The position numbers and the translations under genes were made by a program. Positions 1-15,500 of a DNA stretch of 64,000 nt are shown piece by piece (within the stretch, counting starts at the first letter, position 1; every line of letters starts with the position of its first letter). The stretch is from Ashinkailepas kermadecensis (taxonomy: Eukaryota > Arthropoda > Thecostraca > Neolepadidae), in assembly GCA_034440615.1 (NCBI GenBank), contig JAOTOM010004278.1, forward strand, positions 192,039 to 256,038, written 5' to 3'. The notes beneath the pieces are model-generated. The model was not told the DNA's origin and searched no databases. It worked only from the letters and a program-made list of their open reading frames with translations.

Positions 1-501
1 AATTAGTACAACTAATGATTAGTGAACATGTGATTATCATATGTACACGCGGTACGTTGGTGCTGGTTTGTTCAATACTTCATTGATAAAAAATAGCAAA
101 GCTCGTGCGAATAGCAACGGCAGATACCACACCAGGATACTATGGATCTGAGCCAGCATATTCCCACGTATCATATTTCTGCACCGCTAGGTACCCATGC
201 CAAAAAGCATAGGTGGAGGTGTTAGACGTCTATCAATGTATTGTGAGACAACAGCAATGGTTTAAAATTGTCGTTAGCGCAGGTATGCTGACAACGCCGT
301 AAATTACTGCTAATGCACACTGAATGCGAATCTGAAGTCGTTGTGGCGGCAGAAGACGGACAGGAGACAGTTTAGGTTTTAAGTGACATCGTGCGAGCGC
401 GACGCCAGTTATGCTCGCAGCGCCTATGTTAGTTGAGCTCTCGACCTGGTTATACGTCTTGTATGTTGAGATTTTCTGAGGTGTCATGGTCTGTCTCATG
501 C
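1..501. other. Non-coding, nothing recognised
   Basis: Short open frames only, none with a recognisable domain or splice-consistent neighbour. The stretch ends at the left target-site duplication of the first SINE. Confidence 0.5.
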
Positions 502-517
502 AAATACATAATTGTTT

Positions 518-677
518 GGTTGGTTATCGGTTTTACGAAACGTCGACCGTTGAGTCATATAGCGTCGCCAATCTCTCACGCCGATTGGTCGCGGGCGAAG
601 AGTAGCGACAGGTGAGACTCGAACCCACAATCTTTCGATTGTGAGACGAGCATCTTACCCCTAGACCACTCGTCCCC
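518..677 (-). mobile_element. tRNA-derived SINE, copy 1
   Basis: A roughly 160-bp element lies in reverse orientation. Read on the minus strand it has a tRNA-like head with an A box (TGGTCTAGGGG) and a B box (GGTTCGAGTCT), then a non-tRNA body and a short tail of CCAA-type units. It is flanked by a perfect 16-bp direct repeat, AAATACATAATTGTTT, at 502-517 and 679-694. That is the target-site duplication expected of LINE-mediated insertion. The same element recurs at 18814, 32738, 39495, 52977 and 55396. The head resembles a tRNA but is part of the SINE, not a tRNA gene. The LINE partner is not identified. Confidence 0.9.
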
Positions 678-694
678 AAAATACATAATTGTTT

Positions 695-3582
695 ACAATC
701 TCCTCTGATAGAGAACAATGACAAAATATCATGCACGTTTATTTATTTCGTGGTTATGTTTCATTAGTTTTGTTGATCATTGATCAACTTGTTCTCTGCT
801 TCGCTACCTACATACAGATTCGAATATTTTACTACTTCTCTCATCGCTAAAGATGCATGATACAACTGTCGTATCGTGAGCTTTGCGGCCTGAAATAAGG
901 TTCATTTGCCAAATATTCGCCTTGATATAGGTAAACGGGGTACTAATTAATGACATTATCTGTACATTTTTTTTAACGACCGAGACAGCAACCAATATTT
1001 CTTTAACCAGCAGAACATCAAGTCGAGAGGACGGCCCAGCCGGTCCGACCATTACCGTTTTTGGAGACCTGTAATGTGTAACTTTGCAGCAACGTGACCT
1101 GGAATTGTGGAAGAAGCACGGTTTAACATATACATGCAATGTTTTTAACGTGGTGTTTGCAGCGATGAGCATGGACAATATTTGTACTACCAATTGAAAT
1201 TTCATGACACGCGATGTGATAGGATGGGATGATATATGTGTGATAAAGGATGGTTGATCGTTGAGCCTGTTACACGGATCGTGTTGTGCTCGTCAGGGCT
1301 GCTAACAAGCCAGCTACAACTAGTTGTGGCGATGTCAGCGACAAACATTGGCGTTACAGATTACAGCCGGCTGAAGGTGGACAAAACTGGACAACACGTA
1401 CAAATATCAGTGGCAGAATACAATCCATTAACTTATTATATTACTTCTAACACCAAAAAAGACGACACTTAAGCAGTTGTGATACGTGAAGGAATAGTTT
1501 TACACCAAGACATTGTTCACAGAACTACTGCTGGCTTCTGAAGTTCCCGAACAATTGTAGGTGGTTTTGAATGGCTGCATCCCTTCAAAGAACCACTCGG
1601 TAGAAAGAACCACGCTGGTGATTCGTTTCATTGCGTACTTCTACTGACCGCCGTGAGCCCAAATGGAATATCGGAAGTCCAGATGTCAAGTCAATCGAGA
1701 TGATGCCCAATCATCATTTGCTAAAGGTGGCAACAAGTCAACAAGCGAATTTGTCCATATCTGTGAGTCATCTTACAGCACTATACTTGGATTTGACTCA
1801 AATATCAACCATTTTGTTTATTTGTCCTGAAACTGACATGTACTGGCAAGTGGAACTCTCCAGCATTCGCCTTCCATAATTTAAGATGCCTTACAGCCAT
1901 ATTTACCTTCAATCACAACTTTACCGTTAACGCTGCAATGTCGCTTCAACAACAACATATTACTGAAGTAGTAATTGTCAGAAATAGTCCCGTATGTATT
2001 GAAACTAGCATTTCAAAGTACCTTTAATTTAAATAATACAAGAGCATCGTTCAGCTTTATAATGACGATGATAATTGAAATTATCAAAAAGACAGGCTAC
2101 ATAAATTATATAAACCCTCACAGATTCAGATTACAGATAGAGCTGGCCGAACTACATGTGTTCACGATATTCATGAAACCTTAGAACTGGTTACCACACA
2201 GGAAAACGTGCTGACAATTAGTCCGCTTTCTCTGAATCCAGTATCATGTTGGTATTTCATTTCAAGAAAACAACCAGTACCCTACTGCACTCAATTTATT
2301 GGTTGATTATTTTCGACAATCCTCCACGCCATTCTATGCATGTGAAACGGTTAAGACAGAAGCGGCAGGAAGTATATGGGTTGGTGACATGTGAACGTCG
2401 CACGAGCCGAGAGCCAGAGCATACCGACCTGACGTCACCTGCAGATTCTCAGTCAAGACATGATTTTTACGAGCGAGGGCGAAGCCCGAGCGAGTCTACT
2501 CTGTGTATATATGGCAAAAGTTCATCTAAGCGACTCGGTACAACCCGGCCCAGATCTACCGCCACGCTTCTGAAACCGTCATTTATTACAGCGTTTCATG
2601 TTTGAACTCGTTCACTCAAAATTAGACTGATGTTCGATTCTTGGCAGTTTTGACTACAATATTCTGCTTGAAGTACGTCTAGTTTTGTTGTCCAAATGAA
2701 GGGTTGATGGCGGAATGTGAGTGTGCCTCGATTGAAGTCCAACAGGTCAGCCATCAATCACATTGTTATGTCGTTGCGCAGCGCGACCTGTGCGTCCTAA
2801 GGCCGGACGGCTGTGTCGCCGGTGTCAGTCCGATAAAGGGTTGTATGTTGTATGCCATGCAAGGCAATAAATGTATGAAACCATGATGGAACACAATCGG
2901 GGAAACCCAATTTTACCATGTAATACCAGGCCGTGTCTCTTTAATGAAAACGCACATGGCAGACTGGTCGATTGTTTAGCCAAATGCGCATGTTCTAGGA
3001 TGCACTGATTGCAACATGGCTACGCAACACATTTTTACAATACTTACAACAAAACATTCCTGATTTGTCCATACGCTGTCAGAATTGAGCACATAGAGCC
3101 CATGGTGAATGGTGGTGGTGGTGGATTGGATGGTGAATGGAGTACAAATTATTGTACTGCATACAATGACTGCATACTGTACCAAGATTGTCTAATAATA
3201 CATAACCGGTATTAGTTTGATTCACCACGGCCACCATATTCCGATCAACGTACATCTCGAAACATTACAAATGTAACAGGCATAGAAGAGGTTTACTTTT
3301 GGAACACTCACGTGCATCTTCTGACGAATGGTTTTTCGTTATAATTCAACTTTAATCAATGACGTTTACCGATTAGGAAAATTCATATACTTAATTATAA
3401 GCGGAGCTGTCGATAGGTAATTCGATTTTCCTCACTTGGTTGCATCAGTGTTACACAATTTGAACATCAGCAGTACTATACACAGGTATGTAGTCAACTG
3501 CCCAGTCACCTGGTCTATCGTTAACATCAACATCATGTGGTACAACGTATTCTGTAGCCAATAATTTACAAGCGAGTGAGGG
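695..3582. other. Upstream region of the dynein gene, no gene recognised
   Basis: About 2.9 kb without a convincing coding region or known repeat. The 5' UTR and promoter of the dynein gene should lie at its right end. No TATA box or initiator can be singled out by eye. An in-frame TGA at 3577-3579, two codons before the chosen ATG, closes the dynein frame on this side. Confidence 0.4.
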
Positions 3583-6500
3583 ATGGCGACGAAAACTCGC
3601 ATAGATGCGAGCACTGTGAAAGATGGGCAGACAGGCCCAGACAAGAATGCCTCGCGAACTTCATCAATAAGGATGCAATCAGGTTCCAACATGACAATGA
3701 AAGACGACTCGTCCCCTGGTCTTCGATGCTCAACAATGGCAAATGCCCTCTCCGTAGCCTCATCATCGGCGGTCGGAAAATGTCGGGCTGTTAGCACCGC
3801 TGGACCGAAGCGTAATCGATCCATGTCTCTGGCCCAAGCTCAAGAAAGTGCTAAGGAAAAGCAACAGAAGGCCAAAGAGGCTAGAGAGAACCGCAAATCC
3901 AGACTAGATTTGATCCACCGGCACATCATTGAAGTAAGTGCCCAGCTGCTTGGGATGCAGGAGGCACAAATAGAGGAGTTTATCTTGGATAACGTAAACT
4001 GTGTAGAATCTATGGACGATTTCTTTTCTAAGGAGGGAAAACAATTTTTGCTGATGTTCTATATGGATACAGAGCCACCTGGTCCAGAATCAGGAAAACT
4101 GATCAGTGCCGCAGCCAGAAACATAAACGTAAAGCGGATCATCATGGCCAACGAGGAAACGAATCAATGCGCACAAGGCACCTGCATCTTCTTCTTGCGG
4201 GACAAGAACGATACACCGATCACCTTAAAAAATGTAGGCGATGAACTGAGATTTGGAACATTTAACATCGATGCGGGCAGTGCTGGAACAAACGGAAGTG
4301 TCCTAACTGGCTTGCATAATTACCTTTCCGATATATATAATCCTGTTCTTCGTGCATGGAAGATCTGGGGGCAAATTGAGGAGAACTCACCCCACGTAAA
4401 AGAGTTCTTGAACACCATGAACGGCTTGGATACATTTTTGGAGGCTGTGCAGACAAATTTGGATCATCGTGTAGTTTTGAAACAAAATGAAGAGCTAGCA
4501 GAGCACCTAACAACACCAAAGGAAGTGATGGTAGCTGCAACAAATCCTGAGCTAGTGGAAGCAGCGGAAGAGCTTGTGTTGTCATGGTGTAAGCAAATGG
4601 AAACCGTGTTGGTTCAAAGTGAGCAAATGCGGAAGGAAGGTGACGATACCGGACCCCTGGCTGAGCTTGAGCACTGGAGACATCTAACAACCAAGTTTAA
4701 TGACATGGTAGAGCAGATAAAATCCACTCCAGTGCAAATGGTTTTACAGGTTCTGATCCAATCAAAATCAAAGGTATTCAAGGCATGGCGGGATATCGAC
4801 ATGCGCGTCACCGATGCGGCAAACGAGTCTCGTGATAACTTAAAGTTCCTATACTCACTTGAGAAGTTCTGTCGACCTCTATACGCATCAAACCCGCAGT
4901 CTATGAGAGAGGCGCTGCCCAGCCTGATCGGTGCCATCCGGCTCATCAACACCATATCAAGATACTACAACACGTCGGAACGAATGACGTCCCTCTTTGT
5001 CAAAGTCACAAATCAGATGGTGAACTCATGTAAAAGCTTCATCACGGATGATGGAGACAGCGACATCTGGGAGCAGCCATACAAGCCCCTGGTAGAGAAG
5101 CTAAGGGTGTGCATTAATCTGTATCATGACTACCAGGAGTTCTTTCACAAAACGAAGCGGCGAATACAGACCACTCCCGATGAGAAGCCCTTCGAGTTCT
5201 CAGAGATGTACATCTTTGGCAAGTTCGAGGCATTTTGCAAGCGCTTGGAGAAGATAATTAACATTCTGGACACTGTAGAGCGACTTACAGTCCTCACGAA
5301 GAGTAGAATTGAGGGAATAGAAGTACATGGCAACAAATTCACTGGCATCTTCAACAACATCAAGAAAAAGAAATACGACTTCTTGGATCCACGAAAACTG
5401 GACTTTGACCAGGACTACGAGACATTCCAGAGCCAAATATTTCAGCTGGAAAAAGCTCTACAGACATTCTTGGACAAAAGCTTTAGCACTATCGGTTCAG
5501 CAGCTGATGGACTAAGGTTGATGCGTCGATTTGAACATTTGAAATTCAACTTCCTTGAGCTCGGTGACAAATACACGGTGATCATCGAGAAATTTACATC
5601 AGAAATAAGTGTGATACGCAAACTTTACGAAGTCGACAAAGACAATCCAGCTATAAGCCATAACATGCCGCCAGTAGCTGGGAAAATAGCCTGGGCAAGG
5701 AATTTATACAGGCGTATGCGTGAAATCATGGAATGTCTCCGGGAAAATCATCCTGAAACTTTAGAAACACCTGAAGCTCGCACCACTATACGTCAGTACA
5801 ATCAGCTGTCGAAATGTCTCATCCGGTATGAAATCGTATACCACGAGGCATGGATGAAGTCGGTCATCGAGGTTAGGAATGGTCTTATGGCACCCATCCT
5901 GGTACGACACCCCAAGAACAAAGAGCTGATGCCAAACCATGATCCACTAATCCCGCTGACCATCCGAGAAGCAGACTGTATGCGAAAAATGTCGCTAGAC
6001 ATCCCAGTCACCGCCAACGTGCTCAGTTTTCGCAAAGATAATATATTCGAGGCTCTACAAGGAGTACAAGATATCCTGGAACGCAACAAGCGAGTGAGGG
6101 AAGCGATTCCAGAACTTTTTGCACCGATGCTGTCGGCATTGACACATACAGTTGAGAAAGCATTGCAGCCAGGCCTCATCAGCCTGACATGGACGTCGCT
6201 TACACTGTCGGAGTATTTTGAGACTGTGCACAAGACGATGGATGAGCTGGAGCTGATGATCAAAAGGCTCACAGACATCAAGGAGCAGCGCATTGACTCT
6301 GTGCTGGACACGATCGCAGGTACTCTGCTGGTCGACCTGCCAGAGCACGAACCATACACAACCAGAGAATTTCTCGAGAGGCTGCAAGTCCATAGCGAGA
6401 AGCAGTCGCAATTGCTTGATTTCCTCTCATTCAAGGTCGAACATGCAGTCTACGAGCTAGTGGACATTTTTATCAAGAACGCAGATGTCGGAAACTGCGA

Positions 6501-9500
6501 GCAGCCTCCAAGTCGCGAAAACTGGCAGGAGTACATGCGACTCGCGGCGAGACGAGAGTCAGAAAAGGAGGAACAGAGGCGAAAGTCACTCGCAATTGCG
6601 GGAGAAGATCAAATTCCCTCAGATCTGAGCCTAATGAACTTAGAACCACGCGTCGAGGTGCTGTACGAGACGTGCCGAGATCTATACCAGTTTTTTAACA
6701 TGAAGAACTCGGAGGCGCTCGTGCGCGCCACAAAGTTCTCTCTTGATTCGATCAAGAAGCGAGTGTTCCTGCCAACGCGCTCTATGCTGGTCACGCGCGA
6801 CGAAGAGGACACAGAGGAATTGGCGCCGACACCACCCTTCCTGCTTACAGACATCATGCTTGCCATCCCCAATATCGTGCTCAGCCCTAGCATGGAAGAT
6901 GTACAGCAGGTTATCAACAAATCAGCACAAATGGTCCTCGAAGTCAACCGTAGCATCGCACTTTGGGGACAGGATCGCACCTTTAGTCAGCTTCAGATCA
7001 GTACTCACCTAGATGCGCAACAGGACGACCCATCAGCGACACAAGCACCCGATCAGACGGCGCCAGCTTCGGCGAAGCCTGGCCAAGATGATATGGCACC
7101 ACAGCCAGCACCGATCCCTCCCAGCACGCAACTTCAAACATACTATCGTTCTGTGCGGGAGCACAAGGATACCGGGCGCATGGTAATGATGCTTCAAACA
7201 GCTTTATCGGCCATGAAGCAAGAGATAAATAATGTCGTGCAGAAGTATCAAGTGTACAGGTATCTTTGGGAAAAAGACCGCCATCAGGTTGTGGAGGAGT
7301 TCAAACAGACAAAGCCGAGCCTGATCATGTATCACGTCGAAATCGCACGCTGCCGCCAGCAGCGAGATGAGGTTGTCGCCCTAGACGAATCCCATCGTGT
7401 GGGGCCACTACAGCTATTGACGGAACCACTCAAGCTGTCATTGACCATCGAGATAGATGCATGGACGCGCGTCTACGCCAGCTGCCTGCACGAAGAATAC
7501 AGTGACAAGTTGGACGATGTGTCAGAGTTTTTCAATGAGAATTCGCACCAGCTTTCCAAGCCTATCAAGGATTTAGATGACGTTCGTAACGCCATGCAAT
7601 GCTTGGCGAAGGTGCGTGAGCGACAGATAGAGATTGATATGCTGCTCAGCCCAATAGAAGAGGCATATGCACTTTTCAACCGGTTCGAAATCCCAATCCC
7701 AAAAGAGGAGACTGAGAAAGTGGACGGATTGCGGTATGCCTTTGAAAAGCTGATCCAGCAGTCCATTGTCGTCCAAGATTATCTCAGTAGCGTACAGGAT
7801 GTCAAACAAAAAGAGTTGATCACATCCATCGAAGTATTCAAGGTGGACTTAGCTGACTTCAATGAGCAATATGAGATGACTGGTCCAATGGAGGTTGGCA
7901 TCGCAGCACAAGAAGCAAGCGACCGGGTATCACTTTTCCAATCGCGATTTGACGACCTGTGGCATAAGTTTCAGGTGTACATGGAGGGTGAGCATCTTTT
8001 TGGTTTGCCTGAATCCAATTATCCGAGCTTGCATGAAACTAAGAAGGAGTTGAACCTGCTCCAGAAGCTGTATGGCCTCTACAATGAAGTAATGAAGAGT
8101 GTTAACGGCTACTACGACACGCCATGGCCTGACCTAGATGTCGAAAAGATCAACACTGATCTCATCGACTTCCAGAACCGTTGTCGTAAAATGCCTAAAG
8201 CACTGCAGACGTGGCCCGCGTTCACTGATCTAAAGAAACGCATCGACGACTTCAACGAGACGTGTCCATTACTCGAAATGATGGCCAGCAAGTCAATGCT
8301 GGAGCGGCACTGGGATCGCATTGCCACGATAACCAGTTGCACGTTCGAACCTGAGTCTGACAGCTTCACATTGCGCAACGTCATGGATGCCCCGCTTCTG
8401 GAGTTTAAGGAAGACATTGAAGACGTTTGCATTGGTGCTACCAAGGAAAAAGACATTGAATCCAAATTGAAGAGCGTGATCGCAGAATGGGGACTCCACG
8501 AAATTGCCTGCGCCTTGTTCAAAAATCGGGGAGAGCTGCTGCTGAAGGGTCAGGAGACTTCCGAAGTTACCGCGCTAATGGAAGATTCGCTTATGGTTCT
8601 CGGCTCACTACTAAGCAACCGCTACAATGCGCCCTACAAGAAATCAATCCAGCTCTGGGTACAGAACCTTAGCAACACCAGCGAAATTCTGGAAAGCTGG
8701 ATGACCGTACAAAATCTCTGGGTATATCTGGAAGCAGTCTTCGTGGGTGGCGACATTGCCAAACAGTTGCCAAAAGAGGCCAAACGTTTCCAGAACATCG
8801 ATAAGTCATGGGTGCGAATCATGACGCGGGCACATGACATCACCAATGTTGTTGACTGCTGCGTTGGAGACGAGACACTCGGTCAGCTTTTACCACATTT
8901 GTTGGAGCAGCTCGAGGTGTGTCAAAAATCGCTGACTGGATACCTGGAGGGCAAGCGACTTGTGTTCCCACGATTTTTCTTCGTATCTGATCCTTCACTA
9001 CTTGAGATTCTAGGCCAGGCCTCGGATCCACACACCATCCAGGCACATCTACTCGGTATCTTCGAGAACGTAGCCAACGTCGAGTTCCATGCTAAGGACT
9101 ACGATCGGATCGTTGCGGTATTGTCGCGGGAGAAGGAGCGCATTGAGCTGGATAGAGCAGTGAAGTGTGAGGGCAACGTCGAGGTATGGCTGGGCCAACT
9201 TCTGAAAGAGCAGCAGAGCTCACTTCATGGCGTTATACGTTCCGCCTATCAGCAGATTCAGGATCCAGATTTCGAGATTATGAACCTCCTATCCACCTTT
9301 CCAGCTCAAGTCGGCTTGCTGGGGCTCCAGATAATTTGGACTCGTGACGCAGAGTCGGCACTGAACAATGCGAAGTACGACCGCGACATCATGCCAGACA
9401 CCAACAAAATGTTCCTTACAATTCTGAACCGGCTCATTGATATGACCACCAAAGAGCTTACAAAGATGGAAAGAATCAAATACGAAACATTAGTCACGAT

Positions 9501-12500
9501 ACACGTCCATCAGCGTGACATCTTCGACGGAATGGTAAAGATGCACGTCAAGAGCATCACCGACTTTGAGTGGGCCAAGCAGTCGCGGTTCTACTTTGCT
9601 TCTGATGAAGACCTATGTCTAGTAAAAATTACTGACATAGACTTCATATACCAGAACGAATTTTTGGGGTGCACAGACCGGCTTGTCATCACACCACTGA
9701 CAGATAGGTGTTACATCACTATAGCGCAGGCAGTTGGTATGTCCATGGGATCTGCACCTGCTGGCCCAGCCGGCACAGGTAAGACCGAAACCACCAAAGA
9801 TATGGGCAAGGCATTGGGAAAGTATGTAGTGGTGTTCAATTGTTCGGATCAGATGGACTTCCGTGGGCTGGGTCGCATCTACAAAGGTCTGGCACAGTCT
9901 GGCAGCTGGGGCTGCTTCGATGAGTTCAATCGGATCGAACTTCCGGTGTTGTCTGTGGCCGCCCAGCAGATCCACATTGTGTTCAATGCACGTAAAGAAC
10001 GCAAGACAGCTTTTATCTTCAGTGACGGCGATAATGTGGCGCTCAACCCTGAGTTCACGATTATCATCACGATGAACCCGGGCTACGCCGGTCGACAGGA
10101 ACTACCTGAAAACCTCAAGATTCAGTTCCGTACAGTAGCGATGATGGTTCCGGATCGACAGATTATCATGCGTGTCAAGCTGGCCAGCTGCGGATTCAGA
10201 GAAAACATTAATTTGTCCCGCAAATTTTTTGTATTATACAAGTTATGTGAGGAGCAGCTCAGCAAGCAGGTGCACTACGATTTCGGTTTACGAAACATTC
10301 TGTCGGTCTTGCGTACTCTGGGCTCCCAAAAGCGTTCACGGCCAGACGAGGCAGAAGACATGGTGGTTATGCGTGTGCTGCGTGACATGAACGTCTCCAA
10401 ACTGGTGGACGAGGACGAGCCGCTCTTTCTGTCACTCATCGCCGATTTGTTCCCAGGCATGCAGTTAGAGAAGGTAGTACGAGCCGAGTTGCAGACAGCT
10501 ATTGCCAACCAGGTGCAGCTGGCTGGCATGATGAATCATCCACAGTGGAATCTCAAACTAATTCAGCTGTATGAGACGTCACTGGTACGACACGGTCTCA
10601 TGACTTTGGGTCCAACCGGCGCCGGCAAGACCGCCTGCATCCGCATGCTAATGAAGGCGATGACAGAGACTGGCTTGCCACACAAAGAGATGCGCATGAA
10701 TCCGAAGGCTATCACTGCTCCACAGATGTTCGGTCGACTGGACGTGGCCACCAACGATTGGACGGACGGTATTTTCAGCACCCTGTGGCGGCGGTCACAC
10801 AAGGCAAAAAAGGGTGAGAACATTTGGCTTGTGTTAGATGGACCAGTTGACGCCGTGTGGATTGAGAATCTCAACTCTGTGCTGGATGATAACAAAACAC
10901 TGACGCTAGCCAACGGGGACCGAATCACCATGGCACCCACATGTAAGCTGCTCTTCGAGCCAGATAACGTCGACAATGCGTCTCCTGCCACAATTTCGCG
11001 TATGGGAATGGTGTTCATGAGCGCGTCCGTCCTTGGCTGGAAACCGATTCTGAAGGGCTGGCTCAACAAACGAACGCAAATCGAGGCAGAAATGCTGTGG
11101 CGCTTCTACGACGCCATCTTCGAGGACCTGATCAACTACGTGCGCCAAGAATTACATGCTAAAATGCTTGTGCAGGAAGCTAACTACACGAACCAGTCAA
11201 CCGACTTGTTGACCGGGCTAATCACAGATCAGGAAGAGAAGGGCAAGTCCAGCCCATTGCAGGCCAAAGAGATGCAGCGTCTTTTCTTGTTCTCAGTTAT
11301 GTGGAGTCTTGGAGCACTACTTGAACTTGACCAGCGAGCCAAAATGGAAGAATTCGTACGCGCGCATGGGTCGAGTCTGGACTGGCCAGTGTGTGAGGAA
11401 GGCGAAACTATCTTTGAATTCAAGGTAAATGAGGGCGGTCAATGGGAGCACTGGAAACACTACGTCAGTGAATACAAATATCCGACCGACTCGGTGCCGG
11501 ATTTCTCCAGCATCTTAGTGCCCAACGTTGATAATGTGCGCACTAGCTATCTGGTGACCACAATCACAAAGCAGCACAAGTGTGCACTTCTCATAGGCGA
11601 ACCAGGCACGGCAAAAACCGTCATGATCAAGGCAGTGTTGAATGCGCTGAATCCTGAGGAACACGTCTACAAATGCATTAATTTCTCTTCAGCTACCACG
11701 CCGATGATGTACCAGCGCACCATCGAGAGCTATGTTGACAAGAGGATGGGTACCACATACGGGCCACCAAACGGCCGGAAGATGACGGTATTTATTGATG
11801 ACATCAACATGCCCGATATCAATACGTGGGGCGACCAGGTGTGCAACGAGATTGTGCGCCAGCTTATGGAGCAACACGGTTTTTACTCATTGGAAAAGCC
11901 AGGCGACTTCACTCACATTGTCGACACGCAATTTCTGGCCGCCATGATCCATCCGGGTGGCGGTCGCAATGACATCCCACCGCGATTGAAGCGTCGTTTT
12001 TCCATCTTCAACTGCACGCTGCCATCCATCAGCTCCATGGACCAGGTGTTTCGGGTTATCACCTGTGGTTACTTCTGCTCATCACGGTTCCCCGATAAAA
12101 TAGTTGAGTTTGTACCGGCTATTGTGCCAATGACACGAATACTGTGGCAGCTGACAAAGGTCAAGATGTTGCCGACTCCGGCTAAGTTCCATTACGTGTT
12201 CAACCTGAGAGATCTATCTAGAATCTACGAGGGGATTCTCAAGGTAGTAGCGGAAACGATCAGACAGCCAGAGGACATAATCACGCTGTGGAAGCATGAA
12301 TGCATCCGTGTCATTGCCGACAGATTTACAAATGATGAGGATAAACAATGGTTCCAGGAAGCGTGTCAGACAGTAGCAAATGACAACCTGAGTGAGGCGC
12401 TGGCTACGTGCGCTAAAAATGATCATTATTACGTGGACTTTCTACAGGACGCACCCGAGCCCACAGGTGAAGAACCAGATGACTTCGAGTTTGAGGTACC

Positions 12501-15500
12501 GCACGTATACGAGCCCGTTGCCAGCTTTGATGTCCTGGAGAAGCGACTGCGCATTTTTCAAGATCAGTACAACGAGGCGATCCGAGGTGCGTCAATGGAC
12601 ATGGTGTTCTTTGTGGATGCCATGGTGCACTTGGTGAAAATATCGCGCGTACTCAGAACGCCACGCGGTAATGTCCTGCTGGTAGGAGTCGGAGGCAGTG
12701 GCAAGCAGTCCTTGACCAGACTCGCCTCTTTTATAGCCGGATACCAAACGTTTCAGATCACGCTAACCCGGGCGTACAACGCCAGTAACCTGATGGATGA
12801 CCTAAAGGTTCTCTACCGAGTCTCCGGAAAGGATGGACAGGGAATTACCTTTATTTTTACCGACAACGAGATCAAGGACGAAAGCTTCCTCGAATACCTG
12901 AACAATATGATCAGCACTGGAGAGATTTCGAACTTGTTTGCGCGCGATGAAATGGACGAGATTACCAATGAGCTAATTCCAGTGATGAAGAAGCTGGAGC
13001 CCCGCATTCCACCCACTCCCGACAATTTGTACACGTTCTTCATACAGCGGGCACGCAGTAACATCCACGTATGCTTGTGCTTCTCTCCCGTGGGAGAGAA
13101 ATTCCGCTCGCGTGCGCTCAAATTTCCGGGGCTAATCTCCGGCTGCACTATGGATTGGTTCTCTCGTTGGCCACCAGATGCCCTAGTCGCCGTATCGCAT
13201 CATTTCATCTCCAGCCACAAGATTGTGTGCACCGATGAGGTTAAGGAGGAGCTCATCAAAAGTATGGGCATGGTGCACGATGGTGTGGCCAGGTTATGTG
13301 CACAATACTTTGAGCGGTTTCGACGGCAAACGCATGTTACACCGAAATCCTACCTCAGCTTTCTGGACGGCTACAAGGCTATCTACACACAAAAACATAA
13401 CGAAATTGCGGAGTTAGCACGCCGCATGAACATGGGGCTCACCAAGCTAGTGGAGGCGACGGCCAGTGTCAACGAGCTGGCAGTGGAGCTTGAGGAAATG
13501 ACCAAGACGCTCGCAGTTGCATCTGCCGAGGCTGAGCTGGTGTTGGCCGAGGTCACACAGTCTGCCAGTGCTGCAGAAAAGGTTAAAGCCGATGTGCAGG
13601 TGGTCAAGGACAGTGCACAGCAGCTAGTTTCCAAAATCGCTGTGAGCAAGGGGTTTGCAATGGAGAAGCTAGAAGCTGCTCGACCAGCACTCGAAGACGC
13701 CGAAAGGGCGTTGGACACCATCACTGGCGGCGACATCTCTACCGTGCGGAAACTCGGCAAACCACCACATCTCATCATGCGCATCATGGACTGTGCTCTG
13801 CTACTATTCCAACGGCGGCTAGAGACGGTCACACCCGACCCAGATCGACCATGCTTCAAACCATCATGGTCTGATGCACTAAAGCTCATGTCAAACACAC
13901 AGTTCTTGTTTATGCTAAAGAATTTCCCCAAGGACACTATCAATGATGAAACCTGTGAACTGATGGAGCCCTACTTCTCAATGGAAGACTACACTCTTGA
14001 AAGTGCTAAGAAAGTGTGCGGTAACGTTGCTGGTCTTTTGGCCTGGACACGAGCAATGAGCGTCTTCTTTGGCATCAATAAAGAAGTGCTTCCCCTGAAG
14101 GCCATGCTCGCAGTAGAGGAAGGGAAGTTGCAGATCGCAAACAAGCAACTGGCCGAAGCCCAGGCGCTACTGGATGACAAACAGAAAGAATTAGATGAGG
14201 TGCAGGCAAAATTCGATGTCGCCATGGCTTCAAAGCAGAAGCTTGTTGACGCCGCAAACAAGTGCCAGCGAAAAATGGACAACGCTTCAACGCTCATCAA
14301 TGGTCTGTCTGGTGAAAGAACCCGTTGGACGGCACAGTCAGAGGCCTTCAAGGCTCAAACTGAATGGCTCGTAGGTGATGTTCTGATGCTTACCGGCTTC
14401 TTAAGCTATGCCGGACCATTTAACCAGGAGTTTCGAACACTTCTGATCAAGCAGTGGGAGAAAGAACTCAAGACACGCCACATTCCGTGCTCTGAAGACC
14501 TGAGCATCATCGGTCAACTAAGTGATCCACCAACGGTAGCTGAGTGGAACTTACAAGGCTTGCCAAATGACGATTTGTCCATACAAAATGGAATCATAGT
14601 TACTAAAGCGCCCCGTTATCCACTGCTCGTTGATCCACAGAGTCAAGGTAAGGTCTGGGTGAAAGAGAAAGAAAAGAATAACGATTTGATTATAACGTCT
14701 CTCAACCATAAATACTTCAGAAATCATCTGGAAGACGCATTGTCGATGGGAAGGCCTATGATCATCGAAGACGTTGGAGAGGAGCTGGATCCAGCCCTGG
14801 ATAACGTACTAGAGAAAAACTTCATCAAACAAGGTTCTACTCTGAAAGTAAAGCTTGGCGACAAGGAGGTCGACGTTATGAAGGGTTTCCGCTTGTACAT
14901 CACCACGAAACTGGGTAATCCCACATATTCTCCCGAAGTATCTGCTCGAGCTTCCATTATCGACTTCACCGTGACAATGAAGGGACTGGAGGACCAGCTG
15001 CTGGGTCGGGTCATTGGCACTGAGAAACAAGAGCTAGAGTATGAACGGAAACATTTAGTGGAGGACGTCACCGAGAATAAACGGAAGATAAAAGAACTTG
15101 AGGACAACTTACTTTTCAAGCTCACAAGTACCCAAGGATCGCTGGTGGAGGATGAATCGCTGATTGCTGTTCTGGCCAACACCAAGGAGACTGCTGCTGA
15201 AGTACACGAAAAGCTGAAGGTTGCTGCTGAGACAGAGCTAAAGATCAATGAAGCCCGAGAAGAATTCCGTCCTGTAGCGACGCGTGGCAGCATTTTGTAC
15301 TTTCACATATGTGAAATGACCATGGTGAACAGCATGTACCAGACTTCGTTGGTACAGTTCCTCGGCATATTTGATCGATCCATGACCGAGTCTGATAAGT
15401 CACCGATCCCCGCTAGACGCATCGCGAACATAATCGAGTACCTGAATTATTTGTCGTTCCTGTACTCCTGCCGTGGCCTCTATGAAACAGATAAGTTCCT

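Noticed and set aside
600..677. tRNA gene on the minus strand
   Set aside because: The tRNA-like head recurs six times attached to the same non-tRNA body with target-site duplications, so it is a SINE head. Its anticodon arm is irregular.
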